From Mesobacillus jeotgali (lineage in GTDB: Bacteria; Bacillota; Bacilli; Bacillales; Cytobacillaceae): DNA of 64,000 nt. Where the stretch lies: positions 2,726,501 through 2,790,500 of the forward strand of contig NZ_CP134494.1 in NCBI RefSeq assembly GCF_031759225.1, written 5' to 3'. The notes beneath the pieces were generated by a model. The model was given only the letters and a program-made list of their open reading frames with translations. It was not told the DNA's origin and made no database searches. Of this stretch, positions 18,987-26,901 are shown piece after piece. How positions within the stretch are numbered: position 1 is the first letter of the stretch; each line of letters starts with the position of its first letter. A program made the translations under genes and the position numbers.

Positions 18987-19757
18987 TTTCTTGACAGCTT
19001 TACCTCCTTTTCCTGAAAAGCTGTCACAATAACAGGGTTTTCTTGACAGCTTTGCCTTCATATCCTGAAAAGCTGTCACAATAACGAGCTTTTCTTGACA
19101 GCTTTGCCTTCATATCCTGAAAAGCTGTCACAATAACGAGCTTTTCTTGACAGCTTTGCCTTCATATCCTGAAAAGCTGTCACAATAACGAGCTTTTCTT
19201 GACAGCTTTTGCCACTTCTACTTAAAAGCTGTCACAATAACCGGATTTTCTTGACAGCCTTGGCCCCTTCTACTTAAAAGCTGTCACAATAACCGGATTT
19301 TCTTGACAGCTCTGGCCCCTTCCCCTAAAAAACTGTCACAATAACCGAGCTTTTCTTGACAGCTTTGCCTTCATATTCTGGAAAGCTGTCACAATAACGA
19401 GCTTTTCTTGACAGCTTTGCCCTCATATTCTGGAAAGCTGTCACAATAACCGGATTTTCTTGACAGCTTTGGCCCCTTCTACTTAAAAGCTGTCACAATA
19501 ACCAGATTTTCTTGACAGCTTTGCCTTCATATTCTGGAAAGCTGTCACAATAACAAGCTTTTCTTGACAGCTTTGCCCTCATATTCTGGAAAGCTGTCAC
19601 AATAACCGGATTTTCTTGACAGCTTTGCCCTCATATTCTGGAAAGCTGTCACAATAACCGGATTTTCTTGACAGCTTTTCCTCCATATCCTGAAAAGCTG
19701 TCACAATAACGGAATTTTCTTGACAGCTTTGCCCCCATATCCTGGAAAGCTGTCTAA
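18987..19757. repeat. Array 1: 15 tandem copies of a 52-bp palindromic repeat
   Basis: TTGACAGC recurs at 18991, 19043, 19095, 19147, 19199, 19251, 19303, 19356, 19408, 19460, 19512, 19564, 19616, 19668 and 19720, a 52-bp period with one 53-bp step. Each unit has arms GACAGCTTT and AAAGCTGTC around a variable centre, then the conserved linker CACAATAAC-N4-TTTTCT. Centres fall into several classes (TTCATATCCTG, CTCATATTCTGG, CCCCTTCTACTT) that are interspersed. The array fills the gap between two convergent genes. No coding frame, cas gene or transposase is associated. Function unknown. Confidence 0.95.
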
Positions 19758-19775
19758 ATGCATGCATACTTAATC

Positions 19776-19803
19776 AAAAAGCCATGAACCTCTAGTTCAT
19801 GGC
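19776..19803 (-). terminator. Terminator of the 105-aa gene
   Basis: GCCATGAAC and GTTCATGGC pair around CTCTA; on the minus strand TTTTTGATT follows. Confidence 0.75.
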
Positions 19804-19839
19804 GCAGAATTTATCCAACCTTGAGTCAGCCATACAGCT

Positions 19840-20157
19840 TTATGCTATATTCATATTTTCCTTATATCCCGGTTCGCAGTTGATGCACACAGCTTCGTCG
19901 TAATCATCGGTGTTGACATCCTCCGGGTTATATTCGATCCCACATAGTGCGCATTCTACCATTTCTTCCTCTGCATAGTCTGCTGCTTCTGGAATTCCAT
20001 CATTGACCTGGATTTCTCCCACCCACACACCGCTGATCGTGGACATTTCATTTACAATATATTCATTTGCTGCCTCTTCGGTTTCCCATACTCCGTGATC
20101 CCAGAGCATCTCATCAGCATCTCCTGAATTGATCATTAATCCATATACTCTTTTCAT
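19840..20157 (-). CDS. Unknown acidic protein with C-terminal zinc ribbon, 105 aa
   Basis: The protein starts MKRVYGLMINSGDADEMLWD and ends with CALCGIEYNP and CINCEPGY, two CxxC knuckles about 25 residues apart that suggest a structural zinc. The middle is rich in Glu/Asp. I do not recognise the family. The ATG follows AAAGGGGT. It faces the first repeat array. Confidence 0.7.
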   Translation of the reverse strand: MKRVYGLMINSGDADEMLWDHGVWETEEAANEYIVNEMSTISGVWVGEIQVNDGIPEAADYAEEEMVECALCGIEYNPEDVNTDDYDEAVCINCEPGYKENMNIA

Positions 20158-20359
20158 AATCGCTACCCCTTTCGAATAGGCGCTGTTTATATTGAATATT
20201 TGTTCTATATACTTAACCTCTTTTTTTCAATTTGAAACCAGTTCAATATTTACAATTTCTAGGAAACGAAACTTTTCATTTCCTTTAATCGTATATTGAT
20301 AATAGGTGATTGTTCAAATATACTTGATTAATGAGTCAAAAAGTGAAAGAGGTGATGGC

Positions 20360-20647
20360 ATGCTGCTTGAATTATATGCACAATCCGTGGATGCAACAGC
20401 GGTTTATAGTGTTTATTTGACCTTGTTAATAAGCATGTCGATGTCCGCCCTGTGGATGTTCAGTAACCCTTCATTTATAGACTCGTATATTTTACAAATC
20501 AAATTGAAGTCATCTGATTATGATGCAGCTTTTAAAAACAAAGCTGATCTCCTAACAAGATTTCAACTTCGTATCCTTAAACGAATAAGAATAAAGATTG
20601 ATCCCGGTGATGAAGACAGCCATTTTTCTCCTTTAGTTAATTACTAA
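20360..20647 (+). CDS. MifM-like membrane-tethered nascent-chain sensor upstream of yidC2
   Basis: A 95-residue protein with one N-terminal membrane helix (about 12-33) and a charged cytoplasmic tail ending RIRIKIDPGDEDSHFSPLVN. It lies 22 nt before a YidC2-type insertase gene. B. subtilis MifM has the same size, single helix, position and an acidic C-terminal stall region, and stalls its ribosome when insertion is slow, opening the yqjG (yidC2) ribosome-binding site. Here the last codons (20626-20636) are complementary to the yidC2 Shine-Dalgarno. Sequence identity to MifM looks low, so the assignment rests on layout. The ATG at 20360 follows AGAGGTG; a longer frame from 20306 has no good site. 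Confidence 0.6.
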   Translation: MLLELYAQSVDATAVYSVYLTLLISMSMSALWMFSNPSFIDSYILQIKLKSSDYDAAFKNKADLLTRFQLRILKRIRIKIDPGDEDSHFSPLVNY

Positions 20648-20667
20648 TTTATACTCTAGGAGGAGAA
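20626..20667 (+). promoter_or_regulatory. Hairpin sequestering the yidC2 ribosome-binding site
   Basis: TTCTCCTTTAG at the end of the upstream ORF pairs with CTAGGAGGAGAA (20656-20667), which contains the yidC2 Shine-Dalgarno, leaving one bulged G. A ribosome stalled near the end of the upstream ORF would prevent this pairing. Confidence 0.6.
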
Positions 20668-20669
20668 TA

Positions 20670-21440
20670 ATGAAAAAGCTTTACACCATGATTTTTGTTC
20701 TATTTATACCAATTCTATTAACTGGCTGCCAGGCTATGACCAGCGAAGGTTCCTTTTTTCAGACAACATTTGTTAATCCATTCACGTGGCTGATTCAGCT
20801 TTTTGCAGGGCTGACCGGTGGAAGTTACGGGCTCGCCATCATCATGATCACCTTGTTGATCAGACTGGTATTAATGCCGCTAATGTTAAAACAATATAAA
20901 AACCAGCAGAACATGAAAGAAAAAATGGAAATCGTGAAGCCAGAAATGGATGAAATCCAGAAGAAGCTAAAAGGAACCAAAGATCCTGCGGAGCAGCGGA
21001 AGCTACAGCAGGAAATGATGGGACTCTATCAAAAGCATGGAGTGAATCCACTTTCAGTCGGATGTCTGCCTATGCTGATCCAGATGCCTATTTTAATGGG
21101 TCTTTATTATGCAATAAGTAGTTCTGCAGAAATTGCCAGCCATTCATTCCTGTGGTTTAACCTCGGACATTCGGATTTATGGATTACCGCAGCAGCTGGC
21201 GTGATCTACTTCCTTCAGTCCAAGGTTAGCATGATGAACATGACACCAGAACAGCAGAAACAAATGAAGATCATGGGGATGCTGTCACCGATCATGATTG
21301 TCATGTTCTCGCTGAACGCCCCCTCTGCCCTTCCGCTTTACTGGACAATCGGGGGAATATTCCTGATTATCCAAACTTTATTGGCGAGGAGAATTTATCA
21401 AACAAAAGATACTTCTGTAAAAGTTGAACAACAAGTATAA
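20670..21440 (+). CDS. yidC2: Membrane protein insertase YidC2 (YqjG type)
   Basis: The 256-residue protein has a lipoprotein signal (lipobox LLTGC), five membrane helices and the YidC/Oxa1 core. The functional arginine in the groove is in ITLLIRLVLMPLMLKQ, a charged cytoplasmic coiled-coil loop follows (about 85-120), and the end is basic. It inserts small membrane proteins alone or with SecYEG. SpoIIIJ, the other Bacillus paralogue, sits next to rnpA and jag, which are absent here, so this is the YidC2 type, in keeping with the MifM-like ORF upstream. Confidence 0.92.
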   Translation: MKKLYTMIFVLFIPILLTGCQAMTSEGSFFQTTFVNPFTWLIQLFAGLTGGSYGLAIIMITLLIRLVLMPLMLKQYKNQQNMKEKMEIVKPEMDEIQKKLKGTKDPAEQRKLQQEMMGLYQKHGVNPLSVGCLPMLIQMPILMGLYYAISSSAEIASHSFLWFNLGHSDLWITAAAGVIYFLQSKVSMMNMTPEQQKQMKIMGMLSPIMIVMFSLNAPSALPLYWTIGGIFLIIQTLLARRIYQTKDTSVKVEQQV

Positions 21441-21488
21441 GCAATCCGCCTGGTATTCATGCCAGGCTTTTTTTATGGAATATTGTGG

Positions 21489-21771
21489 TTGACACTCAAC
21501 TTTTCATCAAGTTATACTGTGTATTAACGATACTCGAAGGGAATGGTAAAGAGCCGATGAAATACTAATCTTATTTTCTGCCCGATTTTTCAATATGAAA
21601 AACGTGTTGCCCGGAAATAGGATTAGTCTGCCCTTTTAGCCATTCCAAGTCGATTTATAGCCTGATTAAAGCATATTGCCTTTTGGCATTTCTATGCTTG
21701 TTTTGTGGCGCTTGAATCAATTGTGATTGCCATTGCAGAACCTTCCGGGAAAACACCTGGGAGGTTTTTTT
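21489..21771 (+). promoter_or_regulatory. Promoter and attenuator leader of the VmlR-like ABC-F gene
   Basis: TTGACA (21489-21494) and TATACT (21513-21518) are 18 bp apart. A 3-codon ORF MKY (21557-21568) ends in ACTAATC, which is complementary to GATTAGT (21621-21627) and closes a long imperfect hairpin. The leader ends in an intrinsic terminator (AACCTTCCGG with CTGGGAGGTT, then seven T; 21739-21771) about 57 nt before the gene. This matches known attenuators of vmlR-type and other antibiotic-resistance ABC-F genes, where a drug-stalled ribosome favours antitermination. Confidence 0.72.
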
Positions 21772-21828
21772 GATGGAGAAAATACTCACCTTCATTCAGT
21801 AGTCACAAAACGAAAGGTGGAATTTTTT

Positions 21829-23550
21829 ATGACGATCATGAAAATAAGAGGTATTCAAAAGAGCTTTGATGAGAAGCAAATACTGAAAAATGCTGAATTA
21901 GATATAAAAAAAGACAGCAGAATTGGCCTTGTGGGCAACAATGGTGCTGGTAAGACTACTTTGGCAAATATCATTAATGGTAGTCTGACCCCTGATCAAG
22001 GGAGGATCGAAACTTTTAACAGAAGCCTGAATATCGGTTATCTTAAACAATCAACTGAATATGCCATTCATGAATTGGGAGATCGCTATTCTCTTACAGA
22101 CGGAAATCTCTTTCAGCTTTCAAGCCGGTTAGGACTTAACAAGGAAATTGATTTGGCAAATCCTGATTGGGGCAAGTTAAGCGGCGGTGAAAAGTTGAAA
22201 ATATCACTCGCGGGTGTTTGGGCAAGCAAGCCGGAACTGCTCATATTGGATGAGCCGACAAACCACTTGGACTTGCAGGGCGTAGAGTGGCTGATTGACG
22301 AATTGAAGATTTTTAAAGGCGCCGTGATCATCATTTCACATGATCGGTATTTCCTCGACCGGACGGTCACAGAAATTATCGAAATTGAGGATGGTGCAAC
22401 CAGCTTATATAAAGGTAACTACACTTCTTACCGCAAGGAAAAAGAGAGATTGTATGAGATCCAGCTTCATCAATACGAAATTCAGCAAAAACATAAGCAA
22501 CAAATTGAACAGCAAATGGCTAATCTTAAAAACTGGTCAGAAAAGGCTCATAGGGATTCGACGAAACAAGGTTCTGCTTCCGAAAGAAGGCAAATCGGAT
22601 ATAAGGAATACCATCGGATGAAGGCAAAGAAGATGGACAATCAAATTAAATCTAAGATGAAACGTCTGAATCAAGAGCTTGAAAAGAATGAGGTAAAACA
22701 ACCCAAGGAAGAGGCTAAGGTCCGCTTCGAATTTCAGGATGGGCGAAAAAAAGGGAAACGGATTTTAGAAGCCCGAAAGCTGTCAAAGTCCTTTGGCAGC
22801 CGTTGTTTGTTTAAAGAAAGCCATTTTTATATGAACCATGGAGAAAGAATGGCCCTTCTAGGTAAAAACGGCAGCGGGAAATCTACGCTGATCAAGATAT
22901 TGATTGGTGAAGAAAAAACAACATCCGGTGAGGTATGGGTGAGCGAGACATTAAAAATCGGATATCTTAGCCAGGATGTTTCAGACCTCCCCCCAAATAA
23001 AACGGCACTTGAGTATACTGGACTTTCAAATAGGGAGTCGATTGGCAGAGCGAGGACCATATTTGCCAATATGGGTCTCAAAGAAGAAAAGCTTATCGTA
23101 CCTTTAAGCCACTTGAGTCTTGGTGAGAGGACGAGAGTGAAGCTTGTAATGATGCTGTTGGCTGAAATCGATTTGCTGATTCTGGATGAACCGACAAATC
23201 ACCTCGACCTTGCCAGCAGGGAAAGTCTCGAAAAAACACTATTGAATTTTCATGGTTCGATCCTGGTGGTCTCCCATGATGTTTATTTTCAAGAGAAAAT
23301 CAGTGACAAAATTTTATGGATCGATAACGGAAAGATCAGCAGAAAAGAATTCGGCATGAAAGAGTTGAACAGCCAAAATTCTTTGCCTAATCCAGAAAAT
23401 AAGGACAAAACAGAGGAATTGATGGTACTCCAAAATGAAATCAACGCCACTATTGGCAGGCTGTCCTTCATGTCCAAAGATGAACCTGGATATGAGCAAC
23501 TCGACAAGCTCCTATCAGAGCTTTTGAAGAAAAAGAGAGAATTACAATAA
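21829..23550 (+). CDS. VmlR-like ABC-F ribosomal protection protein
   Basis: The 573-residue ABC-F protein has Walker A motifs GNNGAGKTT and GKNGSGKST, signatures LSGGEK and LSLGER, and two DEPTNHLD motifs. The linker NWSEKAHRDSTK and YKEYHRMKAKK and the C-terminal segment ending in LSFMSKDEPGYEQLD closely parallel B. subtilis VmlR, which removes virginiamycin M, lincomycin and tiamulin from the ribosome. Substrate range cannot be read from sequence. The ATG at 21829 follows AAAGGTGG; an in-frame ATG at 21727 lies inside the leader terminator and is rejected. Expression is probably drug-induced through the leader. Confidence 0.88.
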   Translation: MTIMKIRGIQKSFDEKQILKNAELDIKKDSRIGLVGNNGAGKTTLANIINGSLTPDQGRIETFNRSLNIGYLKQSTEYAIHELGDRYSLTDGNLFQLSSRLGLNKEIDLANPDWGKLSGGEKLKISLAGVWASKPELLILDEPTNHLDLQGVEWLIDELKIFKGAVIIISHDRYFLDRTVTEIIEIEDGATSLYKGNYTSYRKEKERLYEIQLHQYEIQQKHKQQIEQQMANLKNWSEKAHRDSTKQGSASERRQIGYKEYHRMKAKKMDNQIKSKMKRLNQELEKNEVKQPKEEAKVRFEFQDGRKKGKRILEARKLSKSFGSRCLFKESHFYMNHGERMALLGKNGSGKSTLIKILIGEEKTTSGEVWVSETLKIGYLSQDVSDLPPNKTALEYTGLSNRESIGRARTIFANMGLKEEKLIVPLSHLSLGERTRVKLVMMLLAEIDLLILDEPTNHLDLASRESLEKTLLNFHGSILVVSHDVYFQEKISDKILWIDNGKISRKEFGMKELNSQNSLPNPENKDKTEELMVLQNEINATIGRLSFMSKDEPGYEQLDKLLSELLKKKRELQ

Positions 23551-23563
23551 AACCTAAAGAAAA

Positions 23564-23634
23564 AACACCATTATACACTGCACCGAAATTGTTAGCCACT
23601 GAACTAACATGATGGTGCAGTATAAAATGGTGTT
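23564..23634. terminator. Long bidirectional terminator between the ABC-F and crcB genes
   Basis: AACACCATT and AATGGTGTT form the outer stem, ACTGCACC and GGTGCAGT the middle, and TGTTAG/CTAACA an inner hairpin. It ends at the last codons of the facing crcB gene. Confidence 0.8.
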
Positions 23635-23980
23635 ATATTTTGCCCAAAAATAAACCTGCTGCTGCACAGATAAGGCCACCGATATAAGTACTGATCACAT
23701 AGACCACAACAGGTTTACTTTGTTTGTTGTTAATCAACTTGACTAAGTCAACATTGAGAGTTGAAAAAGTAGTGAATGCTCCCATATAGCCTGTGGCTGC
23801 GAAAAGATAAAGGTTCCCATGGATTCCTTGACCGACAATCCATCCAAGCAAAAATGATCCCAGTAGGTTCACAGAGAGCGTTGCTGCCGGCAAAAACGTT
23901 TGAGGCATTATTTTTTGAACTCCGAACCTCGAGAGAGCTCCTGCCATTCCTCCTAAAGCTACCATTACAAGTCCATTCAT
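23633..23980 (-). CDS. crcB2: Fluoride channel CrcB/Fluc, second subunit gene
   Basis: The 115-residue protein has four membrane helices and the Fluc motifs GGMAGALSRFGVQ (N-terminal Arg), TLSVNLLGSFLLG and GYMGAFTTFST, the last bearing the fluoride-track phenylalanines. It exports fluoride as a dual-topology dimer; paired genes often make heterodimers. The start overlaps the stop of the upstream crcB by 4 nt. No fluoride riboswitch was recognised upstream of the pair. Confidence 0.93.
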   Translation of the reverse strand: MNGLVMVALGGMAGALSRFGVQKIMPQTFLPAATLSVNLLGSFLLGWIVGQGIHGNLYLFAATGYMGAFTTFSTLNVDLVKLINNKQSKPVVVYVISTYIGGLICAAAGLFLGKI

Positions 23981-24366
23981 TTTCCAGCCTCCCTGCCAGG
24001 TTCTGCACCAAGTTTATAGCCTGCTGCAGCTAGGAGCAAACCACCAACAGCACTAAGAAGCACATAGAATACTGCTAACCCTATGCTGCCTTTCTCAATC
24101 ATTAACAAGGTTTCTAAACTGAAGGTTGAAAAAGTGGTGAATGATCCTGTTAACCCCGTACCTATGGTTGCCATCAGCACAGGATTCAATTTGCTTCTTT
24201 CTACGATACGGGCTGTGAACCAACCTAAGAACAACGAGCCAGCAAGATTCGCAATTAGCGTGCCCATGGGAAAGCCAATATTTAAAATATTATTTGTACT
24301 TAGACTGACCAAGTATCGCAAGAGGCTGCCTAACATTCCCCCAAGCCCTACTCCTAAATATACCAA
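23977..24366 (-). CDS. crcB1: Fluoride channel CrcB/Fluc, first subunit gene
   Basis: The 129-residue paralogue of the adjacent gene has GGMLGSLLRYLVS, GTLIANLAGSLFLGW and GLTGSFTTFSTFS, and ends in a charged tail. The TTG start follows AAGGAAGG. It is only 27 nt from the end of the upstream acetyltransferase gene on the same strand, so it may be part of that transcript. Confidence 0.92.
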   Translation of the reverse strand: MVYLGVGLGGMLGSLLRYLVSLSTNNILNIGFPMGTLIANLAGSLFLGWFTARIVERSKLNPVLMATIGTGLTGSFTTFSTFSLETLLMIEKGSIGLAVFYVLLSAVGGLLLAAAGYKLGAEPGREAGK

Positions 24367-24393
24367 AGAAATAACCTTCCTTTTGCTACTATT

Positions 24394-24969
24394 TCACTTC
24401 AATTTTTCTTGTAATCCTTTTTTAATCCTTGGCCATTCTTCTTTCAGAATGCTAAAGATGACGGTATCCCTTACATAGCCATCAGCAATAATTCGATGTT
24501 TGCGCAGCACCCCTTCTCTTTCTACACCGAGACGGGCAATGGCTGCCTGGGAGCGAACATTCCTCGAGTCAGTACAAAACTGCACCCTGTTTACTCCCTT
24601 TTTTTCAAAAGCATGTTGAAGGAGAAGGAATTTACATTCTGTATTCACCCTTGTTCTCCAATAATCCGGACTGTACCAGGTCCATCCTATTTCAAGTGAT
24701 TTATGTGCTTCTGAAATATCCAGGAATCTTGTGCTTCCAACTATTTTCCCCGTTTTCTTGTCAAAAACGGTAAATGGAATTTGCGTTCCTTTCTCCCTCT
24801 CTGCTATTGCCGTTTCAATGACCGTTTTCATTTCGGCCTTACTTCTGACCTTTGAAGATGTAAATTCCCAAATTGACTGATGATGACCAGCTTCCCATAA
24901 ACCATCAAGATGACTTTTTTCCATTGGCAACAGTTTTACTGTATTACCTTCCAGCATGATTTTTTCCAT
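24394..24969 (-). CDS. GNAT acetyltransferase, RimJ/RimL type
   Basis: The 191-residue protein has the RimJ/RimL fold: N-terminal GNTVKLLPMEKSHLDGLWEA, the acetyl-CoA region near FEKKGVNRVQFCTDSRN, then SQAAIARLGVEREGVLRK. Substrates of this group are often protein N-termini or small amines; none can be assigned. The run LEIGWTWYSPDYWRTRVNTE is typical of the subgroup. It precedes crcB1 on the same strand. Confidence 0.82.
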   Translation of the reverse strand: MEKIMLEGNTVKLLPMEKSHLDGLWEAGHHQSIWEFTSSKVRSKAEMKTVIETAIAEREKGTQIPFTVFDKKTGKIVGSTRFLDISEAHKSLEIGWTWYSPDYWRTRVNTECKFLLLQHAFEKKGVNRVQFCTDSRNVRSQAAIARLGVEREGVLRKHRIIADGYVRDTVIFSILKEEWPRIKKGLQEKLK

Positions 24970-25063
24970 CTTCCCATCTCCCGTTTGGTCGTATATCCAT
25001 TTATCATACCACCAGGGAACATAGTCTGGGAATTACTTCTATGAAATAGAATGCTGGCCAATC

Positions 25064-25100
25064 GAAAAAGCAGGCCGCACGATTTCAGTGCAGCCTGCTA
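25064..25100 (-). terminator. Terminator of the DUF6501-like gene
   Basis: On the minus strand AGCAGGCTGCAC and GTGCGGCCTGCT pair around a short loop, followed by TTTTTCG. Confidence 0.75.
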
Positions 25101-25102
25101 AC

Positions 25103-25309
25103 TTATTTTACCTCTTCAAAATAATCTTTGTAATAACCGCCAACTCTGCCGGAATTATCTACTATGAAATAAAATTCCTCCGTCTCGTTTTTGACATCAT
25201 ATACCTTTCCAGATGTCAGCTTGTCATTTACAATGTATTTCTTTGCATCTGTGTGAACGCATTTCAGTTTCTTAATTGTTTCGCGCTCGTGCCAGTTGGT
25301 GTGGATCAT
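25103..25309 (-). CDS. Small protein resembling DUF6501, 68 aa
   Basis: It starts MIHTNWHERETIKKLKCVHT and ends with a beta-rich segment FYFIVDNSGRVGGYYKDYFE, probably a small SH3-like fold. Homologues in Bacillus are of unknown function. The ATG at 25309 is 8 nt from AAAGGAAG; the GTG at 25318 is too close to that site. Confidence 0.65.
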   Translation of the reverse strand: MIHTNWHERETIKKLKCVHTDAKKYIVNDKLTSGKVYDVKNETEEFYFIVDNSGRVGGYYKDYFEEVK

Positions 25310-25377
25310 CTTCTGCACTTCCTTTAACTAATTTCTTATACTATAGTATAAAGAATAGATGATCCATTAGGCAACAG

Positions 25378-25581
25378 TTAGCTGGCATTCGCTTCTTCCC
25401 CTGCTATTTTCAGAGCACGCACTTCTGATTGATCAAATGTCATTGTTTCACCAGTAATTACATTCTTCAAAGTTATATAACAAACATCACATATTACATC
25501 TTTTCGAATATATTGTAAAAAAGAAAAACGTTCATTCTTGTAAATCAGCTCATAAAATCCTGTTTTAGTAAATCCATTCAT
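25378..25581 (-). CDS. Unknown 67-aa protein
   Basis: The ATG follows GAAAGAGGGG. It starts MNGFTKTGFYELIYKNERFS and includes VICDVCYITL and LKNVITGETMTFDQSEV, suggesting a small beta barrel. I do not recognise the family. It lies alone between DUF6501-like and SRAP genes. Confidence 0.55.
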   Translation of the reverse strand: MNGFTKTGFYELIYKNERFSFLQYIRKDVICDVCYITLKNVITGETMTFDQSEVRALKIAGEEANAS

Positions 25582-25685
25582 GTTAACCCCTCTTTCCAGG
25601 ATGTTTTCATCTTGGTGTTTGGCTGTGTCTTTCTATACCACCATCAAGACTTGTATTAAACATCGAAGGGTTAAAGAGTTTTTTT

Positions 25686-26354
25686 TTACAAGCTGTTTAT
25701 TGGAGCAATCAATTCCTTTCCTTCATTATTAGCCGAATTTATTGCGGTGGAAACTGAGTAAAATTCCATGAAGTCAGCCTTGTATGGCACCAACAGCTCT
25801 TTTAGCTTATCTGTTTGATCCATAGAAGAATCAAGCCAGAGACCAAGCTTGTCTTCAGGAAGAATCACAGGCATTCTGTCATGAACTTTTTCGGTGACTT
25901 CATTTGGACTGGTCGTGATAATCGTACAGGAAGTAATCTCCTTCCCGTCCTTATTCCAGTTTTCCCACAGCCCTGCTAAAGCAAAGGGCTTTTTATTTTT
26001 CATCCCAAAACGGTATGGCTGCTTTTGTTTCCCTTCTTTTTTCCATTCATAAAAACCATCAGTAAGGATGAGGCAGCGCCTTTGTTTAAGTGCATGCTTG
26101 AAGCTCGCTTTTTCATCGACTGTCTCAGCACGCGCATTGATCATTTTGTAGCCGATTTTTTCATCGTCCGCCCAGAAGGGAATCAATCCCCACCTCATCC
26201 TGGTCCCTGTTCTGCCTTCTCCATTACCAATCACCGTCAGGATGTCCTGTCCAGGAGCGATATTGTACCTGGCATCAAGTTCCTCCGGAAAATCGAATTG
26301 AAATTGTTCTTTTAAACTATTTATGTCCTCAAACAATGAAAACCTTCCGCACAT
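25686..26354 (-). CDS. SRAP-domain DNA-protein crosslink sensor (YedK/HMCES family)
   Basis: The 222-residue protein starts MCGRFSL, where Met removal exposes the catalytic Cys2 that links covalently to abasic sites in single-stranded DNA. Other family residues are visible: INARAET (Asn), DGFYEWKK (Glu) and VHDRMPVIL (His). It shields abasic sites during replication. B. subtilis homologues are YoqW, YobE and YoaM. The ATG follows GGGAGGAAG. No LexA box is visible in its upstream region. Confidence 0.93.
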   Translation of the reverse strand: MCGRFSLFEDINSLKEQFQFDFPEELDARYNIAPGQDILTVIGNGEGRTGTRMRWGLIPFWADDEKIGYKMINARAETVDEKASFKHALKQRRCLILTDGFYEWKKEGKQKQPYRFGMKNKKPFALAGLWENWNKDGKEITSCTIITTSPNEVTEKVHDRMPVILPEDKLGLWLDSSMDQTDKLKELLVPYKADFMEFYSVSTAINSANNEGKELIAPINSL

Positions 26355-26420
26355 TTTGCTTCCTCCCTCAGTTTTGTACTATTTTTCCCGTCGTGTTATG
26401 GATGTAACATCTTCTTGTGT

Positions 26421-26457
26421 AAAAAAATAAGCCAGGCTTTTTGTTGAGCCAGGCTTA
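26421..26457 (-). terminator. Terminator of the 89-aa membrane protein gene
   Basis: On the minus strand AAGCC-T-GGCT pairs with AGCC-T-GGCTT (one mismatch) before TATTTTTTT. Confidence 0.7.
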
Positions 26458-26459
26458 AT

Positions 26460-26729
26460 CTATATCTTTTCTGCATCTAAATGCTTTTTCATTTTTGCCC
26501 TAAGAGCAATATTTGCTGCAACCAGAAATGGTATGATCGACGCAATCGTAAAACCCAGCGCATATCCCGATATACTTTCATTCAAAACTCTATCGTTAAT
26601 GCTAAAACCTAAAAAGGTTATCCCGATGCCATCCCCATCCACATGGTCAATGACCGACCATAGCTCAATTCCTTTAAACAAGAATAGAACACTTATGGCC
26701 GACAGCATTAAAACCCAAAGCCATTTCAT
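26460..26729 (-). CDS. Two-helix membrane protein, 89 aa
   Basis: Hydrophobic segments at about 3-20 and 55-78 flank a short extracellular loop with VDGDGIGITFLGFSIND. The end is basic (RAKMKKHLDAEKI), implying a cytoplasmic tail. The family is not recognised. It has its own terminator and a GGGGG-containing ribosome-binding site. Confidence 0.6.
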   Translation of the reverse strand: MKWLWVLMLSAISVLFLFKGIELWSVIDHVDGDGIGITFLGFSINDRVLNESISGYALGFTIASIIPFLVAANIALRAKMKKHLDAEKI

Positions 26730-26901
26730 AAGACCATACCCCCATTAACCTGAAACCTTGATATTGATTCAGGTATATACACTATATTATAGGGAGTAAT
26801 GATATTAATTAATATATTGCCGGTGCAGTTGTAACAAAATGTTCAAAATGATGTTCTAAATTTCGTCAACGGTGTGTGATTTATTTGCTAAATTGTAAAT
26901 A

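Noticed and set aside
18987..19757. CRISPR array
   Set aside because: The 52-bp units are palindromic along their length, the centres are short and recur rather than being unique spacers, and no cas gene is present.
21727..21828. N-terminal extension of the VmlR-like protein
   Set aside because: These codons lie in the leader terminator and the following spacer, and homologues begin near the ATG at 21829.
24367..24393. Fluoride riboswitch before the crcB pair
   Set aside because: Only 27 nt separate crcB1 from the upstream gene, and no crcB motif pseudoknot could be recognised.
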